Source: Beroe forskalii (lineage: Eukaryota > Ctenophora > Nuda > Beroida > Beroidae). Taken from it: a DNA stretch of 64,000 nucleotides. Position 1 is the first letter of the stretch. Each line of letters begins with the position of its first letter. The stretch covers positions 62,001 to 126,000 of the forward strand of contig WFMF01000051.1 of the NCBI GenBank assembly GCA_011033025.1, written 5' to 3'. Made by a program: the position numbers and the translations under genes. Below the pieces are notes generated by a model. That model did no database searches. It was not told the DNA's origin and saw only the letters and a program-made list of their open reading frames with translations. Shown piece after piece: positions 12,428 to 23,690 of this stretch.

Positions 12428-13280
12428 TTTAAAATGCATTGCCAGGGTCTGATAGTGGTAACACTGAACACAGTGAACCTTTCAACAAACATCTGTAGAT
12501 GTTTGTTGACCTTTTCTGCCCTTATCCAAAATTTCAACCGCCAAAGAACAAATCGTATAACTTTTGAACCATTTCTTCCAACCCTTTGGGTTTGGACCAA
12601 ACCTTTTTCATCGCTCCATTGGTCACCAGATTAACATTAAATACCTGATTAATCAAGCTTTAATCTTATTACCGGAATAATATTTTTCATCATAATTTTC
12701 TGAATTTCGCTTTTATCAATACAAGACTATTGGAGTATTGGGTAATTCTATGCCAATTATATGCCCAATACTAAATCCGTCATGGGACCCAATTAACATT
12801 GCCAGGGGCCCTTAATTTCATCGGCTTTTTAACCAGCCCACTGGATCAAATTGAAGTGTATTTGATCCTTGAGAGATGGCTATTACATAAATAAGGGCCG
12901 ATGATGTATTCCTTTGATTCTACCTCATGGCACAATTCTCTGCTCCACTATGTCTATTAAACTCTAGCTACCTGTGGAATATTGTATTCTTCTGATGCCC
13001 AGTATCTTTAAAAGGAGTTGTCGACTTGCAGACATGAGCATTGTACTATCATTGATTCATGAGAGGATTTTAAAGGGATTATACGAGGCAGTAATTTATA
13101 CCTTCTCTACCAGCTTTTAAGCGTTCAATCTTGAGCCTCTCAGAATGTTATGTAAATGTAATCTATTTAGCTTTACTAGTGCAATGTTCTAATCCTTTCT
13201 ATTGGACGATTTTTTCCTAAAAAGAGTAAAAAGGCTTAACGTTAAAGCCGAGATAGATCCGTGGTTTATTCGGGTCAACA

Positions 13281-13458
13281 GACATTTATACTCTCTCGAC
13301 ATTTTATCTCACGACATTTTATCTCACGGCACTTATCTGTAAGTGTAAACTCTGAACAAAGGCTGGCGTCTGGGTTACTGGGTTAGATTTTCGTTTAAGG
13401 TTAAGGTTTCTGTAAGGATTTGGGTCTGGGCAATGATGTGTCCTGAGACGAAATGTCG
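13281..13458. mobile_element. ATCTCACGACA MITE, copy B
   Basis: Counterpart of 354-523 with the same ends (GACATTT... and ...AAATGTCG) and the same telomere-like core. It predates the segmental duplication because both copies have it at the same place. Confidence 0.7.
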
Positions 13459-13761
13459 TACAAACGAGCTTCAGCCTCGGAATTCCGAGGCCGTGGTCAG
13501 TTGCGCAGATTGATATTTTCCATGTAAAATGCTGCAAATTTAAACGAATAGATTACTGGCATTCCATTCCTCCTGGAGATCTCTGATTTTCTAATTTTCA
13601 AAATGTTAGATTTAGATTGCAGATAGTAGAACTATTGTACGTCGTGTTGATAAAATTTACCTGTAAATAAGTAAATATAATCGTTTGATAACAGATTTTA
13701 CATTTATTCTGTGGTTTCTCTTGCTTTGTGACACCAACTTTACTTTGCGTGTTAGTAATGG

Positions 13762-15816
13762 GGGGGGGGGCAACCTCGAAAAACCCCGGGTGGATATAAA
13801 AATTGGCAAATGGGGGTCTTATTTTTCGGGGTTTATGAGGGTTTAAGGAGGTTAAATAAAAATAGCCGTTTTTCGATCGGAAAATTCGATTTTTTTTTCT
13901 CAAAATGATACTACTCTAGTTGTGGATTTTCGGCTCTTCTCTCAAATGGTACCGGTGTTTCAGGTGACTGGTGAGGATTTTCGACCCTTTTTTGAAATGG
14001 TACCATTTTTGCTGATGATTTTCGACCCATTTCTGAAATAGTACCCTTTTAGTTGAGGAATATCAGCCCTTTCCTGAAATGGTACCATTTCAGTTCAGGA
14101 TTTTCGACCCATTTCTGAAATGGTACCATTTTTGCTGTAGATATTTGACCAATTTCTGAAATGGTACCATATTTAGATATTTGTTGAGGATTTTTGGCCC
14201 TTTTATGAAATGGTACCATCTTCGTTGTGGATTTTTGGCCCTTTTCTGAAATGGTACCGTTTTTGAAGATTTTTGGCACTTTTCAGAAATGGTTCCATTG
14301 TTTGTTGAAGATTTTCGACCCTTTTCTGAAATGGTGCCATATTTGTTGAGGATTTTTTGGCCCTCTTCTAAAATGATACCATTTTTGTTGAGGCTTTGAG
14401 GATATTCGACCCTTTTCTGAAATGGTACCATTTTGTTGAGGAATTTTTGCCCTTTTCTGAAATGGTACCATTTTGTTGAGGATTTTTGGCCCTTTTATGA
14501 AATGGTACCTTTTTTGTTGAGGATATTCGACCCTTTTCTGAAATGGTACCATTCTTGTTGAGGATTTTTGGCCCTTTTCTGAAATGGTACCGTTTTTAAA
14601 GATTTTTGGCACTTTTCAGAAATGGTTCCATTGTTTGTTGAAGATTTTCGACCCTTTTTTCTTGAAATGGTGCCATATTTGTTGAGGGATTTTTTGGCCT
14701 CGTCTAAAAATGATACCATTTTTGTTGAGGCTTTGAGGATATTCGACCTTTTCTGAAATGGTACCATTTTGTTGAGGAATTTTGCCCTTTTCTGAAATGG
14801 TACCATTTTGTTGAGGATTTTTGGCCCTTTTATGAAATGGTACCTTTTTTGTTGAGGATATTCGACCCTTTTCTGAAATGGTACCATTCTTGTTGAGGAT
14901 TTTTGGCCCTTTTCTGAAATGGTACCGTTTTTGAAGATTTTTGGCACTTTTCAGAAATGGTTCCATTGTTTATTGAAGATTTTCGACCCTTTTCTGAAAT
15001 GGTGCCATATTTGTTGAGGATTTTTTGCCCTCTTCTAAAATGATACCATTTTTGTTGAGGCTTTGATGATATTCGACCCTTTTCTGAAATGGTACCATTT
15101 TGTTGAGGAATTTTTGCCCTTTTCTGAAATGGTACCATTTTTGTTGAGGATTTTTGGCCCTTTTCTAAAATGATACCATTTTTTTAGAAAATTTCCTGAA
15201 TTCTTTCAAATGGTACCATTTCTGTTGAGGATTTTCGACCCTCATCTGAAATGGTACAATTTTTGTTTGAGGAATATTGGCCCTTTTCATAAATGGTACC
15301 ATTTTTGATGGGGAATTTCGACCCTTTTCTAAAATGGTACCATTTTCTGTTGATGATTTTTAGCCCTTTTCTGAAATGATACCATTTCTGCTGAAAATTT
15401 TCGGCACTTTCCTGAAATGGTACCATTCTTGTTGAGGATTTTCGACCCTTTTCTGAAATGGTACCATTTTAGTTGTGTCATTTTGACCCTATTTTGAAAT
15501 GGTACCCAGAAACTTCAAATTTCAACCCCCAAAACCCCAAAGTGGGAATAAAAAAGCCGGGGAACGGACATTTCATCTCACGACACTTCATCTCAGGATA
15601 CTTTATCTCGCAATATGTCAGCTCTATGCAAAGGTTAGGGTTAGGGTCAGGGTCAGGGTTAGGGTTTGGGTTACGGCTATGGTTGGGGTCAGGACAGGGA
15701 GATGAAGTGGCCTGAGATGAAATGTCGTGAGATGAGATGTCGCCCACCCAAAAAGCCAAATAGGGGTTTAATTTTTCGGGGTTTACGGGTTTTTTTCGAG
15801 GTCCCCCCCCCCCCCC
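13762..15816. mobile_element. G-run-ended element filled with GGTACC minisatellite
   Basis: Left end is a G-run then CAACCTCGAAAAA; the right end, read inverted, is a longer G-run then ACCTCGAAAAAAA. The sequence TAGTAATGG stands on both sides (13753-13761 and 15817-15825), and copy A has a single related site, TTGTAATCC at 824-832. This is therefore an insertion with a 9-bp target duplication. The body (about 13.92-15.51 kb) is a tandem array whose units carry the 14-bp palindrome AAATGGTACCATTT separated by GATTTTCGACCC/GATTTTTGGCCC spacers, with a longer internal repeat of roughly 350 bp. The minus-strand ORFs are unit translations. No transposase is present, so the element is non-autonomous. 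Confidence 0.85.
15567..15742. mobile_element. Nested ATCTCACGACA MITE with telomere-like core
   Basis: Lies inside the GGTACC-array element. Ends GACATTTCATCTCACGACAC and the complement of GATGAGATGTCG. The core reads GGTTAGGGTTAGGGTCAGGG followed by TTAGGGTTTGGGTTA, i.e. TTAGGG variants. It shows the family was active after or together with the host element. Confidence 0.7.
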
Positions 15817-16401
15817 TAGTAATGGGCCGGCCCGTTGACGTCATCATGGCGTTACTGACGCGATACTAATGCGCTGACATTTGGATTGCCGTAGCTTTTG
15901 GGTTAATTGTTTATTGTTCAAGTCATGGTATCAAAAATGCCGAAATTCAGTCATAGCACGTAACTGATCATAACTGTTATTTCAATCTACAAACCACAGT
16001 ACAGAAGTGCTGTGTTTTGATCCGTTCATATCTCTGTGCTACAATTGGTACATATGAAAAATACATACATTTATTTAGTACTAGTACTAGAAGGCAATCT
16101 GAATGGCGTTTATAATGTCGTTTCAGAAATGAAATTACATCTATAAAATATAATTTACCACTACTATCAGTCGTGTGAACTGATGATAAAGTAGTGATAA
16201 TTGCAGTCTACTGTCTAGTACACCAAAGAAACAGTGAGTCAATTATTGAATATGTCCAGCAGCTATTGTGTCAAATGTTGGTATATATAAAGTGTGATTC
16301 TCAACACAATCATTTTGATTCATTTTGAAATTGTCTATCAATCTATTTCTGATAAAGCTCTGCAATTATTCAGTTTGCTCGGTCACATACACTAGCTTAC
16401 T

Positions 16402-16842
16402 GTGCACAACATGAATCAGTTTCGGACCGAAAGTGCTGCGCGCAAATTTTGACCATTTCACTCATGAAACCATTTGTGAATGTCCGATAATTCCGATAAT
16501 TGATACCAAAATTTGCTGGAATATAGTTTATGGCGTAAACTGTGAAAATTAAATTTTTATCATCAAATGACTAACAACTAAGATATTGCAAAATGAATTC
16601 AAGAATTCAGTTTCGGACCTAATCTGGCAGTTTCGGTCCAAAAGTGACTAAATTTCGCTATATCATCCTTATTTTTGCATGAAAATGCTTCAAATTTTCA
16701 CTGTCACAGACGCTGTATTATGCCATAAACTGTATCCATGCAAATTTTGGTAATGGTGAAGTGGTGAATGGAATGACTATGAGTGAAATGGACAAAATTT
16801 GCGAGCAGCACTGTCGGTCCGAAACCGATTCATGTTGTGCAC
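16402..16842. mobile_element. TTTCGGACCGAAA foldback MITE, copy B
   Basis: Sister of 1377-1853: begins GTGCACAACATGAATCAGTT and ends AACCGATTCATGTTGTGCAC. It has lost some internal bases relative to copy A. Confidence 0.7.
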
Positions 16843-16854
16843 AGCAACCGTGGT

Positions 16855-18095
16855 GGCTAAATCCTATAATATGCAAACCACCGAAGAACGCCGAATCGGC
16901 GCCTATAGTTTTTCTAAGGCGCCTAACCGGCACCTATAGGCGGTACGGCTTTTAGGCGCCTATAGTTAACATGTGTCGGTGAATAGGCGCGGAAAAGCGC
17001 CTTTACACCGCCTATCGGCGCCGTCAGCGTTTTTTTACGCCTATAGGCGCCTACGTTTTTCATCGCCTATAGGCGCCGATACTGGTTTTTGTTTTCAGCG
17101 TTGTCCTAAGTATCGGCGCAGATATTGATCTCTAGCAATCTGTGTTCTTCCTTCTTTTCTCGGCGCTTATAGGCGCCGATGAATTAAGGCAGCGCTGAAT
17201 TGGCAAGGACGAGTTTTATTAGCTGAGCTTCGAGTCAATTATTAGCCAAAGTACTAAATTCATTGTCCTAAATTGGGCTAGAGTTAGGGTTTGGGTTTGG
17301 TTCAGGGTTTGGGTTAGGGTTAGGGTTTGGGTTAGAGTTTGGGTTAGAGTTTGGGTTAGGGTTTGGGTTAGGGTTTGGGTTAGGGTTTGGGTTAGGGTTT
17401 GGGTTAGAGTTTGGGTCTTGAACCCAAACTCTAACCCAAACCCTAACCCAAACCCTGACCCAAACTGCAAACCCGGCCCTAACCCAAACCCTAACCCGAA
17501 CCCTAACCAAAACTCTAACCAAAACGCAAACCCAAACCCTAGCCCTAACCCAAACCCTAACCCAAACCCTAACTCTGGCCCAATTTAAGAGTTTAGGACT
17601 GCTTTATTTCATCGGCGCCTGTAGGCGCCTATAGAATTTAGGACGATGAATTTAGTACTTTGGCTGATAATTGACTCGAAGCTCAGCTAATAAAACTCGT
17701 CCTTGCCAATTCAGCACTGCCTTAATTCATCGGCGCCTATAGGCGCCGAAAAAAGAAGGAAGAAGACAGATTGTTAGAGGTCAATATCGGCGCCTATAGG
17801 CGCCGACACTTAGGACATCACTGAGGACAAAAACCAATATCGGCGCCTATAGGCGATGAAAAACGAAGGCGCCTATAGGCGGTCAAAAAAACGCCGACGC
17901 CGCCGATAGGCGGTGTATAGGCGCCTTTCGGCGCCTATAATATAGCCGCCGATAATTCGATACCTATTACTTATTAACTATAGGCGCCTTTAGGCGCCTA
18001 AAAGCGGTACCGCCTATAGGCGCCTAAAAATTTATAGGCGCCAATTCGGCGCTTTGCGGCGCCAAATCGGCGTTTTCCATGAATAGTATTTAGCC
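16855..18095. mobile_element. Foldback element with GGCGCCTATAGGCGCC arrays
   Basis: A 1.24-kb near-palindrome. Ends GGCTAAATCCTATAATATGC and the complement of GGCTAAATACTATTCATG. Both arms hold many copies of the self-complementary GGCGCCTATAGGCGCC, mirrored landmarks (AGCTGAGCTTCGAGTCAATT on the left, its complement on the right) and a central telomere-like inverted array. Copy A lacks it: A goes directly from GTTGTGCGTGG (1847-1857) to AATCTTTTGAGGCGCGG. A clear target duplication could not be settled. Relatives lie at 43581-44239 and 63149-63470. Confidence 0.85.
17281..17580. repeat. Head-to-head TTAGGGTTTGGG array
   Basis: The left half is (TTAGGGTTTGGG)n with TTAGAG variants on the + strand. 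At about 17417-17423 it flips, through GGGTCTTGAACCC, to the CCCAAACCCTAA complement, which runs to about 17578. It is the loop-proximal core of the foldback element 16855-18095. The track ORFs (runs of NPNPNP or RVRVRV) are translations of the array. Confidence 0.9.
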
Positions 18096-18595
18096 GAGAC
18101 ACCACCGTGGTGTCTCAATCTTTTAAGGCGCGGCGTATAACGCCGCGCTGGGCGCTTTATTAAATTTAATACATGTTGCACTGAAAGTATGTTGCGCGCT
18201 GTCACGCGCAGCAAAATAGCACCCAGGTCGAGACACCTGGGTTAGAGTTTGGGGTCACTGTCAAGTCAGTCTTTCAGCTAATAAATTTTTCCATATTTTA
18301 AAATATCCTTGGATGGAAAAAGAGAACAATTCAACGTCATGTGATACGACTCACATGTTTTTCCTTCTGTTTTTCTAGTACTCAAGTTACGAATTTGTGT
18401 TCGTATTCATATTATTGGTTGGAATATGGTACAATATGAAGTTCATTCCTAATACTCTAATATCATAACACTTCCTTCTATTCCCTGCTCTCACTCTTCT
18501 CCTCTTTCACTGTTCGTGATACTACATTCACAATTCAGATAAGAAAGTAAAACACCAAAACATAGCTGAATCCTTTAAGTTTATCGGCTAAATAC

Positions 18596-18906
18596 TTGGC
18601 GGAATCGACTCCGCCGCGGAACTGATCCGATAAATCCCACCAAATTTTTTTTGTGGAATTTAGTGGACCCGCTGGGGACCCGCCGCGGATTTTCCGGAGC
18701 CTGGTGGAAATTCCGCCGCAGAATCGTTAAAAATTCCGCCAAAAAAGTCCGCCGCTGAGTTTTAGAAATTCCACCGCGGAGTTTTGAAGTCCGCCGCGGA
18801 ATTCCGTCAGTGAAATCGCCAGTGGACTCCGCTGGCGGAGTCAATTCCACTGGCGGACTCCAATGGCGGCCGCGGAGTGAAGTCCACTGGCACCGATTAT
18901 TTAGCC
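18596..18906. mobile_element. CCGCGG foldback element, copy B
   Basis: Counterpart of 2342-2747, starting GGCTAAATACTTGGCGGAAT and ending GATTATTTAGCC. About 95 bp shorter because it lacks the AGCCGGGCTAA block of copy A. Confidence 0.7.
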
Positions 18907-21900
18907 CCTTTATCCTTCTGGGGTTTGGTCAAATTCTCAATCAACTATCTATTTCTAAAGAAAACTTCCAATATTGCATTTTTGAAATGGTATATGTCAA
19001 CGATGATCAAAAGTCACCACACTAAATGTCAGCAGTTCCTGCCATTGAATTTCACAGTCTGACGTATTTAAAGTGCTCACTTGCTTACGGCCCCTCAAGA
19101 TCGATTAATTTCATTTTATGTTAATTTGTTAATTTGTCAATTGGGCAATATTTTCTACTTAAATAAGTAATAACTATTTTCTAGCACACTGTTTTTGAAA
19201 GTACTTGCAGTTTGAATTTTCCTTGGTCATGCAAATGTTTTCTTTAATTTTAGTTCACCATAATTTCCTATGAGACTTATGAAATTCGGGGAATTTCGAA
19301 AAATCCTCATACAATATTTTCGTATCTCCAAAATTTCGACCTCCAAAATTTCGATCTCCAAAATTTCGATCTCCAAAATTATTTCCCCCTTTACTTAACG
19401 ATTTTTTTGCTGATTTATGACTTGAAATCTTGGCTATAGATGAAGCTCCACATTGCATAAAATATGGAATTCAGACAAAATTCAATATGAATAAGTATTA
19501 CTTAAAGTAAAGTATTACTTAAAATAAAACAGTGCTGAAAACCATTATATACACTCTTGATAATATTTTGAATTTGAAAATAATTGAATAACTAGGGACT
19601 ATTATTATAGAAATTGTTATAGAAATTCTACTATATCCTTATATCGATAACCACAGTGATATTTGCCTGTCTGATCTGTAGCAAAATTTTTCTTATTTTT
19701 TCAAATTTAAAAAAGGGAGAAAACCGGCCCCTTATCAAATTTAATTAGAAATATTAAATTTGGGGATTTTTGAACTTTTGAAAAGAAACCCCCATCTTTG
19801 CTTTCGATTTAAAGAATTGTCCCATAATATTTTGTCTTGTAAAGTAACATAGGTTAAGGTATCGCCAATTACATTTACTTAGGTATTGTTGATGTTCAAC
19901 TTCAACCATCACATCGCATAGCTGGCTCTTATTCAATTAAGCATTTATTCAATCTCGGTCTGGTCAAACTCAAATAAAGCGAGTGAGGTGTAAGCTTGGA
20001 GTTCTCTTGTTTCCTTTTCAATTGTGAGCGCCTCACGGCACATTAACCTTCTACATCGTCACAATATGTTCCGACCCATTTAAAGCTTGAACTATAATTA
20101 ACAAATAAAACTTGATATTTAGAAGCAGTGTAATATATTGTGTCTGGATAGCTCCTCATCTATCACGATGTGCAGTATAATTACAGGACCGCAGGCTGCA
20201 GCCGTGAATAATTCATGCACTTATTCAAATTCAAGGCATCCGCGTCATGAATCATCCTCTGGTCGAGTTTGTTGATTCTCCCCGCTGGTTTTATTCATAT
20301 ATTACATCTGCTCATGAGTCTACTGCCTTTGTGTACCTAATGTAGTCTCAGGAGCTGTCTCTGAGTAATTGGTCGAATTTTATCACGCTCAGTATTATAT
20401 CGACACACAATTAATAATAAGCGCCTTTTGTAAGTGAAGATGTAGTAATCTTTGTATTTGTGTACGGTATACAAGTGCCAAAAGGGTCGTGGATGTTGCC
20501 AAACGTTGCCTTGCACTCATGCGCACCCAGACTCGGATTTAAAATATGGGCTTGGCAACGTCAGGCAACGTGGATGCTGTTCACCGTAATGAATTTACCC
20601 ATGTATTTGGTTTTGATTTGAATGACAGGTCCATTTAATGGAATAATCTTGTCCCATGTATAAAGTTTGATAACGTTTACTAGTCCTGCTGGTTGCCACT
20701 GCCAGCTAACCAGTACTCCAGTTGTGTCCCAGTTACTCAGTGCTAAGTGGGACAGTGGTGTCTAAGTCGGGCTTGTTAGATATTGCACTAGACTGCCATT
20801 GCATCAAATATCAATATTCATGCATTTTTTTCTGGATATTTGATCCAATGCCATTTCAGGCTCTGGCAATGGACAATGGACATCCGCTGTTACATGGTCT
20901 AGGAAATCAAATTTAAAGATTCAATTTTTGCAAATAAATAGGTACCTATTTTCTTGATTAATTTACATAGATTTACATAGTTTCCTTGATTGCTTTTCAT
21001 TCATTCATTAGTTTCAAGGAAAGGTTAACTGGTGAGGTCCATTGGGCAAGAGTTACATCCAAATAAAACTTTAATAATAGGTATGTTGTGAAACCTGGCA
21101 ATTGACAGTGGCAATTGACAGTGACATAGTATGTATGGCTAGGTGCCCTTCCTAAGATGAGCAGTGTACCCAATTAATATGAAAGAGGCAAAGTCACCAA
21201 GGTTGTCATATTTTGCGTGTTTTTTGTTTTCAGTATTATCTCATATCATCTTATCAAGGAGTTGCCATAATATGGGTAATTGAGTGTGGGCATGGTAACG
21301 GAGGCAAGCATGACGTGCTATATTGCAGTGGGAGGATATGTCAAAGTGTGTGTATTACCTCTGCTGGAGACGTTCTCTAGCTGTATATATAATGTATTTC
21401 TCTTGGGGTGATGACCACAATGCACACAACGGTGAAGTTACCCATTTAGGTAATCTATTATTAAAGTATTAATATCCTTTTTGCCGTATTATATAAGTTT
21501 CTTATGGATGGTTCATTAATGAAAGTGATATAATGTGCCATGCTCCATCAATTTGTAGTTTCATAGTTAATGACACAGCTTCGACAAGCATCCTATTCCC
21601 AGGAATTACTATTTAATCCGCTGCCATTTGTCAGAGCCAATAATTTTATAGCACAAGGCTTTGGCGTAGAGGCAAAATTCGTATCATGTATATTATGATC
21701 TAATGAATTTCGGTAGTCGTATGTTTTTAGAGATGATTGATGCTCTTTTACTTTCAGGAATTGATTTCTTATTTCGTTTATTCTAATTTCATAATTTTTC
21801 ATGTCTTTGGCCACAGATGCATCTGTTATGATGAAATTCATATTTTGGCATCAACTGTAACGATTTGCTATCGACTTTAATCTCAGACTTTCAGAGCAGA

Positions 21901-22013
21901 ATCAGTTGATATCTCAATTTGTGATTTAAGACTAAACTTGCTTGCTTTGTTTTAAATTTTGAGGGATTTTGAGGGCTTGAGGCTCTTTGTCGACTAAAAT
22001 TGGAAAATCACCT
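18907..22013. other. Duplicated non-coding DNA, no gene seen
   Basis: Matches 2748-6466 of copy A minus its private insertion. ORFs here are short and not conserved between copies. At about 19335-19380 there is a small tandem of CCAAAATTTCGATCT (three units, one unit in copy A). Confidence 0.6.
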
Positions 22014-22287
22014 TTGGTACATTATTATGGATCATACGGCCATAGATTGACTTCTTTTGTGGTGATAAATGGCCCAAAACAGAAAAATTGATGAATTCTG
22101 GGCTTTTTTGTGCCTTCGTGTCCCATTTTGATGATTTTGTAGAAATTTCACAGAAATTGGCTTTTAAAACCCAGTGACAGAATACCTCTTGTGGGTCGTC
22201 GAGCGCAGATTTTCACTACTCAATTTGGTCGCCACCGTTACAAGAATTTTTTATCCGTTGAAAATTGAAAAATTTCATGGTATTTCC

Positions 22288-22985
22288 CATCTGAATCTGC
22301 TTCTAAGATCAATTTGGTAATGTATAACTTGATCACGACATCCCGCAGCAGGCGAAAAATTTTAGGGTATTTCCTATCTGAATCTGCCTCTGAGATGAAT
22401 TTGGTAATGAAGAATTCGATCACAACAGCCCCTCGCTGGTGAAAAATTTCATGGTATTTCCCATCTGAATCTGCTTCTAAGATCAATTTGATAATGTATA
22501 ATTTGATCACAACAGCCCGCCGCAGGCGAAAAATTTAAGGGTATTTCCTATCTGAATCTGCCTCTGAGATGAATTTGGTAATGAAGAATTCGATCACAAC
22601 AGCCCGCAGCAGGCGAAAAATTTCAGGGTATTTCCTATCTGAATCTGCCTATAAGATGAATTTGGTAATGAAGAATTCGATCACAACAGCCCGCCGCAGG
22701 CGAAAAATTTCATGGTATTTCCCATCTGAATCTGCTTCTAAGATCAATTTGATAATGTATAATTTGATCACAACAGCCCGCCGCAGGCGAAAAATTTATA
22801 GGTATTTCCCATCTGAATCTGCCTCTGAGATGAATTTGGTAATGAAGAATTCGATCACAACAGCCCGCCGCAGGCGAAAAATTTCATTGTATTTTCCATC
22901 TGAATCTGCTTCTAAGATCAATTTGATAATGTATAATTTTATCACAACAGCCCGCCGCAGGCGAAAAATTTTAGGGTATTTCGGA
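22288..22985 (+). repeat. 87-bp tandem array, two alternating subtypes
   Basis: Eight units at exactly 87-bp steps (22288, 22375, 22462, 22549, 22636, 22723, 22810, 22897). Type 1 carries GCTTCTAAGATCAATTTG and GTATAA; type 2 carries GCCTCTGAGATGAATTTG and GAAGAATTCG. Order 1-2-1-2-2'-1-2-1. As 87 is 29 codons, both strands stay open (the 183-codon ORF at 22569-23120 encodes a 29-residue repeat around ITTARRRRKI). I treat this as a by-product, not a gene. Confidence 0.85.
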
Positions 22986-23119
22986 CGTTCATCTTCCAGA
23001 GAAAAAAATAATTTGGAAGAAATATCGATCAGACGAGGTGTTAGAGCCAAAACTTATTTTTTCATAAACTTAATATTTCCTTGTGTTTCAACAGTTGGTT
23101 GGCATTGCTCAATTATTTA

Positions 23120-23690
23120 AACATATTTAGAACCTTCGAAACACATTCATCTATCAAAGGAAAAAAGAATTTTGAAAATATATCAATCAGACGCAATGTT
23201 TCAGCCGAAAGTTAGCTTTTAAAACTAAACATTTCCTTGTGTTTCAACCACTTTTTATTGCTACTCAGCCTCTGAAGCATTATGAAAAATTTCATGGATT
23301 ATCTATCAACATGATAAAAAAAAGAATTTAATAGATATATCGACCAGGCGCAATGTTATAGCCAAAACTAGATTTTTTCATAAACTGAATATTTCCTTGT
23401 GTTTCTACAGCTTGTTATTAATAATCGACACATTTAAGCATGTTTATAATCTTCGCAAAACAAACATCTACCAGAGGGAAAAAGAATTTTGAAAAAATAT
23501 TGCTCAGACGCAATGTTATAGCTAAAACATTGATTTTCGTAAACTAAATATTTACTTGTGTTTCAACAGTTTGTACTTAATAATAAACATATTCAAGCAT
23601 ATTTAGAATCTTCGTAAATCATTCATCTACCAGAGGAAAAAAGAATTTTGAAAAAATATCGATCCGTTCTCAAGTGATAGCCAAAACAGT
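23120..23690. repeat. Diverged tandem array, about 150-bp units
   Basis: Recurring landmarks GGAAAAAAGAATTTTGAAAA, ATATCGATCAGACG-like and CTTGTGTTTCAACAG appear about every 150 bp (near 23000, 23157, 23310, 23478 and 23634). Diverged and AT-rich; no coding signal. Confidence 0.6.

Noticed and set aside
14049..15426. Series of minus-strand ORFs with GTISEKGQKS/MVPFQKRA repeats
   Set aside because: They read the GGTACC minisatellite unit in shifting frames. No conservation beyond the DNA repeat.
17281..17580. True telomere fusion point
   Set aside because: The array is centred in a transposable foldback with mirrored non-telomeric sequence, is absent from the sister duplication, and relatives of the element carry similar cores elsewhere.
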